Positions 8,146 through 17,747 of a stretch of DNA of 64,000 bases are shown piece by piece. Position 1 is the stretch's first letter. Every line of letters begins with the position of its first letter. The notes below the pieces were generated by a model that saw only the letters and a list, made by a program, of their open reading frames with translations, did no database searches and was not told the DNA's origin. Position numbers and translations under genes: made by a program. The DNA comes from an uncultured Gammaproteobacteria bacterium (GTDB taxonomy: Bacteria; Pseudomonadota; Gammaproteobacteria; CAMYKB01), in the NCBI GenBank assembly GCA_947258875.1, contig CAMYKB010000012.1, positions 1-64,000 on the forward strand, in the 5' to 3' direction.

Positions 8146-9018
8146 ATGGCACACGCACAAGGCTCATATTACATACCACATGGCAGCCACTGGCCGATCG
8201 TCGGCTCGGTCGGCGTCGCCACACTCATGGTGGGCGCAGCCAAATGGATGAACGGTGACAGCTCCGGTCCCGCCATCCTGATGATCGGCCTTGCCATCAC
8301 GCTGGTAATGATTTTCGGCTGGTTTGGCACTGTCATTAAGGAAAGCGAGACAGGCATTTATAACGACCAGGTCGACACCTCGTTCCGCTGGGGCATGTTC
8401 TGGTTCATCTTCTCGGAGGTGATGTTCTTTGCAGCATTCTTCGGCGCCCTCTACTATGCCCGCAACTACTCTATGCCCTGGCTGGGAGGCGAAGGCCACG
8501 GGGTATCAACAAATGCCGTACTCTGGCCGGGCTTTGAGGCCGTATGGCCTGCACATGGCAACGGCCCCGGTCAGATCGGTGGTGAATTCAAAACCATGGG
8601 CTGGGCCGGTATCCCCCTCATCAACACCCTGCTGCTGCTCTCCAGTGGTGTCACTATCACCTGGGCGCACCACGCCCTCAAGGCGGGGCATCGCAGCCAA
8701 TTGATTATCGGCCTGGCCATGACCGTTGCACTGGGTACGATCTTCATGTTCTTTCAGGGTAAGGAATACATCCATGCCTATCACGAACTGGGGCTGACAC
8801 TCGGTTCCGGCATTTACGGTTCAACCTTCTTTATGCTGACCGGTTTCCACGGCATGCATGTGACCATCGGCGCGATCATCCTGACCGTAATCCTGTTTCG
8901 ATGTATCAAAGGCCACTTCAATGCCGAACACCATTTTGCGTTTGAGGCGGCCGCCTGGTATTGGCACTTTGTGGACGTTGTCTGGCTAGGACTGTTTATT
9001 TTTGTCTATCTGGTATAA
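8146..9018 (+). CDS. coxC: Cytochrome c oxidase subunit III
   Basis: Seven-helix subunit III, which stabilises subunit I and supports its turnover. The 290-residue sequence shows YYIPHGSHWPI at the start, FRWGMFWFIFSEVMFF with the conserved Glu, WAHHAL, YIHAY, FHGMHVTIG and the final WYWHFVDVVWLGLF. A purine-rich ribosome site (GAAGGGAAGG) precedes the ATG. A strong terminator follows, closing the structural part of the operon. Confidence 0.96.
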   Translation: MAHAQGSYYIPHGSHWPIVGSVGVATLMVGAAKWMNGDSSGPAILMIGLAITLVMIFGWFGTVIKESETGIYNDQVDTSFRWGMFWFIFSEVMFFAAFFGALYYARNYSMPWLGGEGHGVSTNAVLWPGFEAVWPAHGNGPGQIGGEFKTMGWAGIPLINTLLLLSSGVTITWAHHALKAGHRSQLIIGLAMTVALGTIFMFFQGKEYIHAYHELGLTLGSGIYGSTFFMLTGFHGMHVTIGAIILTVILFRCIKGHFNAEHHFAFEAAAWYWHFVDVVWLGLFIFVYLV

Positions 9019-9039
9019 CCAAAGCGCCTGGTAACAACG

Positions 9040-9070
9040 AAAAGGGCGCTGCGAAAGCAGCGCCCTTTTT
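9040..9070 (+). terminator. Rho-independent terminator after coxC
   Basis: AAAAGGGCGCTGC, loop GAAA, then GCAGCGCCC followed by five T. A 13-bp stem with a stable tetraloop ends the coxB-coxC transcript; the symmetric A/T ends could also serve the convergent small gene. Confidence 0.9.
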
Positions 9071-9102
9071 ATTATCACGCGCAGCCAAAAATTGTTACAC
9101 GG

Positions 9103-9309
9103 TTAATAAAAGCTATTCATGGGAATCATGCCGCTGAAGAAGCCGATGAGTATAATAGCAAACGCCAGCAGCGACAGACCAATGCGAAACTTGAGCGCGG
9201 TCAAGGTACGCCTGGTCTCACCCTTGTCTTTGACCAGAAACACAAGCCCGGAGGCCAGGCTGACCATGATAACGACCAGCAGCGCGATAACGATGATTTT
9301 GATAAGCAT
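9103..9309 (-). CDS. Twin-transmembrane protein (DUF2909-like)
   Basis: A 68-residue protein with two hydrophobic helices (about residues 3-26 and 42-65) joined by a basic loop, KDKGETRRTLTALKFR. It faces the oxidase genes, between coxC and the SURF1 gene, where DUF2909 twin-membrane proteins commonly sit in gammaproteobacteria; a role in oxidase assembly is inferred from that. The start MLIKIIV at 9309 was chosen because a longer in-frame version would run through the SURF1 gene start. Confidence 0.75.
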   Translation of the reverse strand: MLIKIIVIALLVVIMVSLASGLVFLVKDKGETRRTLTALKFRIGLSLLAFAIILIGFFSGMIPMNSFY

Positions 9310-9367
9310 GGAAACAGCCTTTACCAGGACGAGACAGGCAGTATAAGACAGTCGCAAAACGATTTGT

Positions 9368-10105
9368 ATGTTGATCCGCAATGAACACCTGGAATTCAAA
9401 CCTGCCTTGTTGCCGAGCATCGCGGCATTAGCACTGATCGCCTTATTTATAGGGCTTGGTAACTGGCAGCTTGGCAGGGCGACGGAAAAGCGCAATTTGA
9501 TGACGGAACGTGATGCCCGCAGCCAAGCAGCCCCTATGGAACTGATGCTACCTCTGGATGAGCCGGAGAAATGGCGCTACTACAAGGTAAAGGTATCCGG
9601 CACATACGATATTGAGCACCAGCTGCTGCTGGATAACCAGGTATACCAGGGGCAAGCAGGTTATCGTGTACTGACGCCCTTGAAGAATAGCTCACAGGGA
9701 CTCGCAGTACTGGTCGACCGAGGCTGGGTACCCCTGGGCGCAAGCCGTATGCAACGACCGGATATCTCGTTGGCACAGTCCAGAGTGCGACTGAGTGGAA
9801 CGTTGTATGCGCCTTACGGCGAGAGCTACAGCCTGGGCAGCATCGATGAGGGCGAATACGGTTGGCCACGCTTGATACAATTCATCGATTTTGAATTGTT
9901 GTCGCAGCGCCTCGGATATCCACTGGCTGGCGTAATCGTTCGCCTGGATGCAGACCAGGCGAACGGCTTCGTGCGTGACTGGCCGCTCACTGAATTTACT
10001 GCCGACCGGCATATTGCCTATGCGGCGCAATGGTTTGCAATGGCCCTGGCGGTATTGATTTTATACATTTTGGTTAACACAAAACGCGTACAAAAAAATG
10101 AGTGA
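9368..10105 (+). CDS. SURF1 family oxidase assembly protein
   Basis: SURF1 proteins help insert haem a into subunit I. This 245-residue protein has the two-helix hairpin plan: an N-terminal helix followed by the family signature GNWQLGRATEKR, a periplasmic domain with LLDNQVYQGQAGYRVLTPL and VLVDRGWVPLG, and a C-terminal helix ending in KRVQKNE. Its end overlaps the next gene by eight bases. Confidence 0.93.
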   Translation: MLIRNEHLEFKPALLPSIAALALIALFIGLGNWQLGRATEKRNLMTERDARSQAAPMELMLPLDEPEKWRYYKVKVSGTYDIEHQLLLDNQVYQGQAGYRVLTPLKNSSQGLAVLVDRGWVPLGASRMQRPDISLAQSRVRLSGTLYAPYGESYSLGSIDEGEYGWPRLIQFIDFELLSQRLGYPLAGVIVRLDADQANGFVRDWPLTEFTADRHIAYAAQWFAMALAVLILYILVNTKRVQKNE

Positions 10106-10706
10106 ACAAAAACCCCAAACGTCGGTCAGCAGCTCGCGCAAAACTATGCTGTTGTTAATGGCCGTCTTTATCGGCCCGCTGTTGCTGGCGTGGTTCCTGT
10201 TTGCCAACCATGACAACTTGCCAATCCCTGGCGCCAAGACACACGGCCAGCTGGTGCACCCCGCACGCCCGTTCGATGACTTCACGCTCCAGGGCCTGGA
10301 CGACACACCCTACACCCTCGCTGACCTGCAGGGCAGCTGGACGCTGCTCTATCTCGGCAGCAGCGAATGCGACCTTTACTGCCAGGCCAGCCTGTTCAAG
10401 ATGCGCCAGGTACGGTTGCGACTGGGACGTGAAATGAGCCGAGTGCAGCGCCTCTACCTGCTCACCGATAACCGTGACCTGGACACACTACAGGAACTGC
10501 TCGGCGAACACCGAGGTATGCGTGCCGCGGTACTGGACGGCGATGGCGCCACCATTGTTAACAAAACCTTCGGCGAACTCCCCAAAGGACACATCTACAT
10601 GGTAGATCCATTGGGGAATCTCATGATGCAGTACCCGCCTGACGCCACCTCCAGAGGCATATTGAAGGACATCAAACGTGTACTCAAGGTATCGAAAATT
10701 GGCTAA
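10098..10706 (+). CDS. SCO-like membrane-anchored thioredoxin-fold protein
   Basis: A 202-residue protein with one N-terminal membrane helix (about residues 17-37) and a periplasmic thioredoxin-like domain: FTLQGLDDTPYTLADLQGSW, then LLYLGSSECDLYCQ, whose Cys-x3-Cys matches the copper-binding pair of SCO/SenC proteins. HIYMVDPLGNLMMQY matches the later strand, though the SCO histidine is not clearly placed. Position between SURF1 and ctaA suggests a copper or thiol step in oxidase assembly. It is more divergent than a classic SCO1. Confidence 0.75.
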   Translation: MSEQKPQTSVSSSRKTMLLLMAVFIGPLLLAWFLFANHDNLPIPGAKTHGQLVHPARPFDDFTLQGLDDTPYTLADLQGSWTLLYLGSSECDLYCQASLFKMRQVRLRLGREMSRVQRLYLLTDNRDLDTLQELLGEHRGMRAAVLDGDGATIVNKTFGELPKGHIYMVDPLGNLMMQYPPDATSRGILKDIKRVLKVSKIG

Positions 10707-11718
10707 CGACAACCGCTATCAACAGTTCTTACTCATCACCCGCATCGCGCTGCTGCTGGCCTTCTGTGTGATCGTACTGGGCGCCTATGTTCGCCTTTCC
10801 GATGCCGGGCTGGGTTGCCCGGACTGGCCGGGTTGTTATGGCCAGTTACTGGGTGTACCCGAAGACGCCGCAGAACTGGCCCAGGCCGAACGCGACTATC
10901 CCCAACGCGCAGTGGTGGTGCACGCCGCCTGGAAAGAAATGACCCACCGTTATTTCGCCGGTGCCCTGGGGTTATTGGTGCTGGCACTTGCAGTGCTGGC
11001 ATTGCGCAACCGCCGCAATCCTCAACAACCGGTCACCCTACCCATTTTGTTACTGGTGCTTATCATTTTCCAGGCGTTGCTCGGCATGTGGACCGTAACG
11101 CTGCAACTCAAACCCCTCATTGTGATGGCCCATTTGCTGGGCGGTTTTGCGACCCTGTCATTGTTATGGTGGCTGAATCTCCGCGGTGCCCGCTGGTCAC
11201 AGCCCGGCCAGTACACCACCGGGGGCTATCACTGGGCGCTACTCGGACTGCTGGTATTGGTCGGGCAAATCGCATTGGGTGGCTGGACCAGCTCAAACTA
11301 TGCGGCACTCGCCTGCCCAGATTTTCCCACCTGCCAGGCAGCCTGGTGGCCGAAGATGGACTTCCGTGAGGCCTTTGTGTTGTGGCGGGGGCTCGGTATC
11401 AACTATGAATTCGGCGTTCTCGACAATCCGGCCCGTACCGCCATCCACATGGTGCATCGAATTGGGGCCGCAGTGACGGGCCTGTACCTGGCAGTATTCG
11501 CTCTCGCCACCGCGCTCCGCTCCAACGGTGGGCTGCGCACCGCCAGTGGCATGATACTGGCGCTGCTGGCCACACAGATTGCGCTGGGCATTTCCAATGT
11601 GGTCTTGCATTTGCCTTTAGCGGTTGCGGTAGCCCATAACGGCACGGCCGCACTGTTGTTGCTGTCGCTACTGGCAGTGATATATATGCTAAAATCGCCC
11701 GCTCACGAACCCGCCTAA
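10699..11718 (+). CDS. ctaA: Haem A synthase CtaA
   Basis: CtaA oxidises the C8 methyl of haem O to a formyl group, giving haem A. The protein has eight predicted helices, the cysteine pair CPDWPGC, WKEMTHRYFAG with a haem His, a second cysteine pair ACPDFPTC and HMVHRIGA. I prefer TTG 10699 (MANDNRYQQF..., 339 residues) because AAGG at 10685-10688 is well spaced and the overlap with the upstream gene is then only eight bases; a GTG at 10678 would overlap by 29. Confidence 0.92.
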   Translation: MANDNRYQQFLLITRIALLLAFCVIVLGAYVRLSDAGLGCPDWPGCYGQLLGVPEDAAELAQAERDYPQRAVVVHAAWKEMTHRYFAGALGLLVLALAVLALRNRRNPQQPVTLPILLLVLIIFQALLGMWTVTLQLKPLIVMAHLLGGFATLSLLWWLNLRGARWSQPGQYTTGGYHWALLGLLVLVGQIALGGWTSSNYAALACPDFPTCQAAWWPKMDFREAFVLWRGLGINYEFGVLDNPARTAIHMVHRIGAAVTGLYLAVFALATALRSNGGLRTASGMILALLATQIALGISNVVLHLPLAVAVAHNGTAALLLLSLLAVIYMLKSPAHEPA

Positions 11719-11734
11719 GCAGGAACAAAACACC

Positions 11735-12661
11735 TTGGGAACACAGACATCAAAATCCCTGACCGCCAGCAGCGGCCTGTTCACCCAGTGGCCCGAATAC
11801 CTGGAGTTGTGTAAACCCCGGGTGGTGGCCCTCATGGTGTTCACTGCGATTGTCGGTATGTTCCTGGCTGCACCGGGTGAGGTTGGCCTCACACCCCTGG
11901 TCTTCGGCACCCTCGGTATCAGCCTGATGGCAGGCTCAGCCGCCGCTATCAACCACCTGGCAGACCGCCATGTCGATGCCATCATGCGGCGCACCCATCT
12001 TCGCCCCCTGCCCAGCGGTACACTCGAGGCCTGGCATGTGCTCAGCTTTGCGGGCGTCATTGGCATTACCGGCATGGCAATCCTGGTAGTCCTCGTCAAT
12101 ACCCTGACGGCGGTACTGACCCTGATATCGTTGATTGGTTATGCGATGGTGTATACGTTGTACCTGAAACGCGCCACGCCTCTGAATATCGTGATTGGCG
12201 GCGCCGCCGGCGCGACTCCGCCGCTGCTCGGCTGGACCGCGGTGACCGGGCAAATCGACCCCAATGCCTTGCTGTTATTCCTGATTATCTTCATCTGGAC
12301 GCCACCGCATTTCTGGGCGTTGGCCATCTACCGCAAGGAAGAGTACGCCAAGGTCGATATCCCTATGTTACCGGTAACACATGGCGACGATTTCACCCGA
12401 CTGCACATCCTGCTTTACACCATCCTGCTGGTGGTGATCACCATAATGCCGTTTCTAACCGGCATGTCCGGCCCGATATACCTTGGCGGTGCGCTGCTAC
12501 TGGGCGCGGTATTTCTTTACTATGCAGTCAAGCTGAAAATCACACGCCAGCGTGAACTGGCCATACAGACCTTCGTGTACTCGATTGTTTATCTGATGCT
12601 GCTGTTCGCGTTGTTATTATTCGATCGCTACCTGCCTTTGATGCAACAGCAGTTCGCATAA
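11735..12661 (+). CDS. ctaB: Protohaem IX farnesyltransferase (haem O synthase)
   Basis: CtaB farnesylates protohaem to haem O, the substrate of CtaA encoded just upstream. The 308-residue UbiA-family protein has the prenyl-diphosphate motif NHLADRHVDAIMRRTHLRP near residue 70, YLKRATPLNIVIGG, and GWTAVTG. It starts at TTG 11735 with AGGA upstream and is the last gene of the assembly cluster, ending at a bidirectional terminator. Confidence 0.95.
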   Translation: MGTQTSKSLTASSGLFTQWPEYLELCKPRVVALMVFTAIVGMFLAAPGEVGLTPLVFGTLGISLMAGSAAAINHLADRHVDAIMRRTHLRPLPSGTLEAWHVLSFAGVIGITGMAILVVLVNTLTAVLTLISLIGYAMVYTLYLKRATPLNIVIGGAAGATPPLLGWTAVTGQIDPNALLLFLIIFIWTPPHFWALAIYRKEEYAKVDIPMLPVTHGDDFTRLHILLYTILLVVITIMPFLTGMSGPIYLGGALLLGAVFLYYAVKLKITRQRELAIQTFVYSIVYLMLLFALLLFDRYLPLMQQQFA

Positions 12662-12688
12662 AAAAAGGCCGCTGAGCGGCCTTTTTTT
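12660..12688. terminator. Bidirectional terminator between ctaB and rpoH
   Basis: Seven A, GGCCGC, loop TGA, GCGGCC, seven T. It works in both directions and separates two convergent transcripts, ctaB and rpoH. Confidence 0.92.
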
Positions 12689-12711
12689 ATGCGCGAGGAT
12701 CAAGAATATCC

Positions 12712-13575
12712 TTAACTGTTAATCGCATTCCTGAGCTTCTTTATCGCATTGTTTTCCAGCTGACGAACACGCTCGGCGGAGATATCGTACTTGGCGCCCA
12801 GCTCATGCAAGGTGGCCTTGTTGTCCTCATCCAACCAGCGTTGTTGCAGGATATCCTGGCTGCGTTCATCCAGCGAGTGCATCGCACTCAGCAAGCGCTG
12901 TTTATGATGTTCGCTCCAGTCATCCTGTTCCAGCTGCTGCGCCGGATCGGCCACACCATTTTCCAGGTAGCCTACCGGCGCCACATGGTGATTATCCTCG
13001 TCATCATCGGCATCCAGGTCAAAACCGATATCCTGGCCACTGAGGCGACTTTCCATCTCCATCACATCACTGGGGCTAACACCCAGGTCATTGGCAACGG
13101 ACTCAACTTCTTCATGGTTCAACCAGCCGAGACGTTTTTTAGCGCCGCGCAGGTTGAAGAACAGCTTGCGTTGCGCCTTGGTGGTCGCCACCTTAACGAT
13201 ACGCCAGTTGCGCAAAATAAATTCATGTATCTCGGCGCGTATCCAGTGCACGGCAAATGAAACCAGACGCACATTGAAGTCGGGATCAAAGCGTTTTACC
13301 GCCTTCATCAGGCCAATATTACCTTCCTGGATCAGGTCGCCGAGCGCCAACCCGTAACCGCTGTAACCGCGCGCGACCTTTACCACGAAACGCAGGTGAT
13401 GTGTCACCAATGCACGCGCGGCCTCAAGATCCTGTTGTTCGCGGTAGCGATGCGTCAGGGATTTTTCTTCCTCTAAACTTAGAATGGGCAATTGATAAAC
13501 CGCCTGGATATAGCTATCCAGATTGCCTACAGGTACAGCCAACGCCGATGTTGTCGGGATCAACGAGGTATTCAT
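12712..13575 (-). CDS. rpoH: Heat-shock sigma factor RpoH (sigma32)
   Basis: Directs RNA polymerase to heat-shock promoters. The 287-residue protein has region 2 ([19 protein letters not shown], then [21 protein letters not shown]), the RpoH box region ([20 protein letters not shown]), and region 4.2 ([19 protein letters not shown]). The start at 13575 ([10 protein letters not shown]) follows GGAGG in AGTGGAGGCC at good spacing; an upstream in-frame ATG adds eight residues and overlaps that site. A CIRCE-like operator lies about 35 bases upstream. Confidence 0.96.
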   Translation of the reverse strand: MNTSLIPTTSALAVPVGNLDSYIQAVYQLPILSLEEEKSLTHRYREQQDLEAARALVTHHLRFVVKVARGYSGYGLALGDLIQEGNIGLMKAVKRFDPDFNVRLVSFAVHWIRAEIHEFILRNWRIVKVATTKAQRKLFFNLRGAKKRLGWLNHEEVESVANDLGVSPSDVMEMESRLSGQDIGFDLDADDDEDNHHVAPVGYLENGVADPAQQLEQDDWSEHHKQRLLSAMHSLDERSQDILQQRWLDEDNKATLHELGAKYDISAERVRQLENNAIKKLRNAINS

Positions 13576-13609
13576 TAATTTGGGGCCTCCACTAGTCATG
13601 GCCAGTATA

Positions 13610-13636
13610 TTAGCAGTCTTGTGATAAGAGTGCTAA
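13610..13636 (-). promoter_or_regulatory. CIRCE-like operator upstream of rpoH
   Basis: TTAGCAGTC-N9-GAGTGCTAA on the plus strand differs from the HrcA operator consensus TTAGCACTC-N9-GAGTGCTAA at one base. It ends 35 bases before the rpoH start, overlapping a TATACT that could be the -10 for rpoH. HrcA control of rpoH is inferred; HrcA itself is not in the window. Confidence 0.75.
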
Positions 13637-13650
13637 ATATCGCAATGGTT

Positions 13651-13682
13651 CCCTGGGCGCCGAGTAATCGGCATAGCCAGGG
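13651..13682 (-). terminator. Possible terminator hairpin after the two-receiver gene
   Basis: CCCTGG, two bases, GCCGA, loop GTAA, TCGGC, a short bulge, CCAGGG: a strong but interrupted stem a few bases beyond the stop of the regulator on the minus strand. There is no clear T-run after it, so it may only attenuate read-through into rpoH. Confidence 0.4.
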
Positions 13683-13686
13683 CATT

Positions 13687-14889
13687 CTACATAAGCTTTT
13701 GTTTTTTATGAAGGTAATAGAATTTCTTCATTGCAATCCAGACATTGACACGCGCCATCAGGATCTCTTCGATGACGGGTTTGGTGAAATAATCATTGGC
13801 ACCTTTCGCGATGAGCTTGGCGTAGCTTGATTCCGAATGCCCTGAGGTCGTGACCACCAGGATCGGTAACTCGTTCAGCGAGAGCCCTAACGATTGGCGT
13901 ATCTCAAAGATCAGGCCTTCGCCATGCATGCGTCCACTAAGGTGCAGATCAGTTACCACGAGATCAAAACCGTTCTCCTGGTCGGGCAGCCGTTTTTTGA
14001 GTTGCTCCAATGCGTCCTCGGCAGCGGTGAGGTGCGTGACATCGATACCATATTCTTCCAAGGTCATGCGCATCGCCAGGGCGGCGGTCGCGCTGTCCTC
14101 GATATAGAGCACCCGCGGCGGCAGGTCCTGTGGCAAGGGTTCCGGGCCAAACTCTGAATCATCACCGGATGTCACTGCGGGAGCAGTGTCACCGATCTGC
14201 AAAAGCTCCCTGTCCGCATCTACCGCGGGCTTTGCTTTGGCTTCGGTTGAAGGGTTGTGCTGCGGGTCCGCCTGTTCCTGGGATGCAGTTTCAGTAACAA
14301 CCGACACCTCGTCAGCGTCCATGGCGACAAGCTCAAGTTCGGGCGAAGCTGGCCCCGCCTGAGGGCCAGCTGGCACTTCTGCGATAGGTTCTACCAAGGG
14401 TTCTGCAGCCGCCACTTCGAATGCCGCAGTATCCTCTAAAGCTGTATCCTGAGCTTCATCTTCCACTTCAGGTCCAGCACTATCACTAGGCAGTGGATTT
14501 TCGCTGGGCTGCGAAACGCCATGCAACGAATCGATCAAAAATTGTACCAGTGGTTTGACGCCCTTTGATTTATCAAAGCATGCGGTAACACCAATATCGT
14601 GATTGTTTTTCAACAACGCGTCGCACGCGTCACCAGAAACCAACACCACGGGTACAGCACCGTAGTTGTCCAATGCACGCAAGCGGCGCGTCAGACCTAT
14701 GCCGTCACCATCAGGAAGCCTCAATGCGGTACTCACGAGGTCATACTTCCCAACTTCCAGCTCAATCAGCGCCTCACTGATTTCTGCGCAGCCGGTCACA
14801 TTGATGTCATCGGCTTGCTGCAAAAATCGCGCGATCATTTTACGACTGGCATCCGAGCCATCCACTAACATGATGTTGTATTTGCCCAT
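13687..14889 (-). CDS. Two-receiver response regulator with degenerate first receiver
   Basis: A 400-residue protein with no DNA-binding or enzymatic output. Residues 1-125 form a receiver-like domain beginning IMLVDGSDAS; where the phospho-acceptor Asp belongs the sequence reads YDLVSTALRLPDGDG, so the Asp appears replaced by Ala. An Ala/Glu/Pro-rich acidic linker spans about 126-255. The second receiver (about 256-400) is complete: YIEDSATA, acceptor Asp in VVTDLHLSG, Thr in VVTTSG and Lys in YFTKPV. It lies between ftsX and rpoH, where most gammaproteobacteria have nothing. The partner kinase is unknown. Confidence 0.85.
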   Translation of the reverse strand: MGKYNIMLVDGSDASRKMIARFLQQADDINVTGCAEISEALIELEVGKYDLVSTALRLPDGDGIGLTRRLRALDNYGAVPVVLVSGDACDALLKNNHDIGVTACFDKSKGVKPLVQFLIDSLHGVSQPSENPLPSDSAGPEVEDEAQDTALEDTAAFEVAAAEPLVEPIAEVPAGPQAGPASPELELVAMDADEVSVVTETASQEQADPQHNPSTEAKAKPAVDADRELLQIGDTAPAVTSGDDSEFGPEPLPQDLPPRVLYIEDSATAALAMRMTLEEYGIDVTHLTAAEDALEQLKKRLPDQENGFDLVVTDLHLSGRMHGEGLIFEIRQSLGLSLNELPILVVTTSGHSESSYAKLIAKGANDYFTKPVIEEILMARVNVWIAMKKFYYLHKKQKLM

Positions 14890-15027
14890 CGCCCCGCCGT
14901 AGTAACAACTGGAATAATATTATTATCAAGTAGATGACTATACTGCCGGGACTACCCTAAAGCACCCAAAAGGAGATTAATGGTAGCCAGCAGCGACGAG
15001 CGGTAAGTGGCTGCCAGGGGCACTGGC

Positions 15028-15973
15028 TCAAGAAGGCTCGATCTTGCCCAGATGCCGTCCTACCGCCAGCCAGGAACCAAGCAGCCCGAGCAGGATACTA
15101 CCCATTATCAAGAGCAGCGTCCCACTAATACCGAGTCCCAGGATCTGATAATCAGCCTGATACAACCCGGCAAGGCGTTCGACTGAACCCTTGATCAAGC
15201 CCAGTCCTGTGGTCACAATCAACCAGGCCAACAAGCCTCCGATTGCGCCGTACCAGAATCCACTATACAAAAAAGGCCGTCGGATGAATGCATTGGTGGC
15301 ACCAATCAGCTTGGTGACCTCGATTTCTTCCCGCCGATTCTGGATATCCAGGCGGATGGTATTACCGACCACCAGCAGTACCGCTATCCCCAACATCACT
15401 GCCACCAGCGCCAGCACTCGTTGCGCGATATCCATGATGGCATACAGGCGTTGCAGCCACTCCATGTCCAGTTGCGCCTGCTCCACCTGCTCCAGTTTAT
15501 TCAGTTCGCCAATCAAGGCTTCAATCCTACCGGCTTCACGTTGCTCGTGAACAGGAAACACCACTAATACCGGTGGCAAGGGATTTTCCTTGAGAGTATC
15601 CAGGGCTTTGCCAAAACCGGAGTTCTGACGAAAATCGGCGAGCGCCTCAGCGGCATCGATTTCCACCACCTGGCTGATATCATCGCGTTGCCGAAGTCGG
15701 GACGCCAACCTATCCATCGACTTTTCACTGGTCTCCTTTTTCAGGAACAGCGAAACCTGTACTGTGTTATCCCAGCCCCCTGCGACGGTTTGCAGGTTTT
15801 TGAGCATCACATAAAATCCGCAGGGTAATGCCAGTGCAATACCGATCACCGCCATTGTCATAAAGCTGGATACAGGCGCACGATACATTTTGCCGAGACT
15901 AAAGAAGAAACTGCGAAAGTGATTACGCACATACGCCATTAAACGGCTTTGCACCTGCGGTTGCGAAGAGGTA

Positions 15974-15984
<11 letters not shown>
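15028..15984 (-). CDS. ftsX: Cell division protein FtsX
   Basis: FtsX is the membrane partner of FtsE in the ABC-like complex that activates septal murein hydrolases. The 318-residue protein has a basic cytoplasmic start, a first helix (FMTMAVIGIALALPCGFYVML), a periplasmic domain with QVSLFLKKETSE, and three further helices with RREEIEVTKLIGATNAFIRRPF before the second. Its start overlaps the ftsE end by 11 bases, indicating coupled translation. Confidence 0.95.
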
Positions 15985-16663
<679 letters not shown>

Positions 16664-16675
16664 GCGTTATTGTCA

Positions 16676-17683
16676 TTATGAATTCCCTTGTTCGTCCGGC
16701 CGCGCCAACAATGCCTTGACGAAATCACCAGCATCGAATTCGCGCAGATCATCCACCGCTTCACCGACACCGATAAAGCGAATCGGCAACCCCAGTTTTT
16801 TTGCCATCGCGAAAAGAATACCGCCTTTTGCCGTACCGTCGAGCTTGGTCACGGTAAGACCAGTGAGGTTAACGGCCTCATGAAATTGTTGCGCCTGATT
16901 GAGTGCATTCTGTCCGGTACCCGCATCCACCACCAACATCACCTCATGCGGCGCTGTCTCATCCAGTTTACCCATTACCCGCCGGACTTTTTTAAGTTCA
17001 TCCATGAGGTTAGATTGGGTGTGCAGACGTCCCGCAGTATCGGCAATCAACACATCGATATCGCGCGATTGCGCCGCTTGCAGGGCATCAAAAATAACCG
17101 AGGCGCTGTCAGCGCCCTGCCCCTGGGTAACCACTGGCACATCATTTCGCTCACCCCAGGCCTGTAACTGTTCCACAGCCGCGGCACGAAAGGTATCGCC
17201 CGCTGCCAGCATCACCGATTTACCCTGCTGCTGCAAACGCTTGGCCAGCTTGCCGATAGTGGTGGTTTTACCCACACCATTTACACCCACCATGAGGAGC
17301 ACGAATGGCTTACCCGGAGAACTGACATCCAGCGGATGTACGCAAGGCGCAAGAATCGCCTGCATCTCTTCCTGCAGCGAGGCAAACAAGGCCTCTGCAT
17401 CGGTGAGTTGTTTGCGCGCAATACGCGCGGTGAGTTTGTCGATGATCTCGCGGGTCGCCTCGACACCCACATCAGCCATCAACAGGCGTGTCTCCAGTTC
17501 CTCGAGCAACTCGTCATCGATTTCTTTCTTACCCAACAGCACATTACCAATGCCCTCGGTGAGGGTATTGCTGGTTTTTGACAGACCCTGGCGCAGGCGC
17601 GCGAACAGACCAGCTTTGGAAACCTCCGGCTGGGCATCATTTGGCGTCTTTTTGTCTTGCGATTTTTTTCCGAAACCGAACAT
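16676..17683 (-). CDS. ftsY: Signal recognition particle receptor FtsY
   Basis: FtsY docks the signal recognition particle and its ribosome at the membrane. From ATG 17683 the protein has 335 residues: a short charged N-terminal region (MFGFGKKSQDKK), the N domain, and the GTPase G domain with GVNGVGKTTTIGKLA, DTFRAAAVEQL, DTAGRLHTQ and TKLDGTAKGG. The A domain is short compared with E. coli. A longer start at 17725 exists but adds an uncharged leader and has poor ribosome-site spacing. Confidence 0.95.
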   Translation of the reverse strand: MFGFGKKSQDKKTPNDAQPEVSKAGLFARLRQGLSKTSNTLTEGIGNVLLGKKEIDDELLEELETRLLMADVGVEATREIIDKLTARIARKQLTDAEALFASLQEEMQAILAPCVHPLDVSSPGKPFVLLMVGVNGVGKTTTIGKLAKRLQQQGKSVMLAAGDTFRAAAVEQLQAWGERNDVPVVTQGQGADSASVIFDALQAAQSRDIDVLIADTAGRLHTQSNLMDELKKVRRVMGKLDETAPHEVMLVVDAGTGQNALNQAQQFHEAVNLTGLTVTKLDGTAKGGILFAMAKKLGLPIRFIGVGEAVDDLREFDAGDFVKALLARPDEQGNS

Positions 17684-17747
17684 AATGATCGTCGCGTTAT
17701 TAACAACTGGCGCTAATCCTAACATCCTTACAGGAGCGCATTAACCG

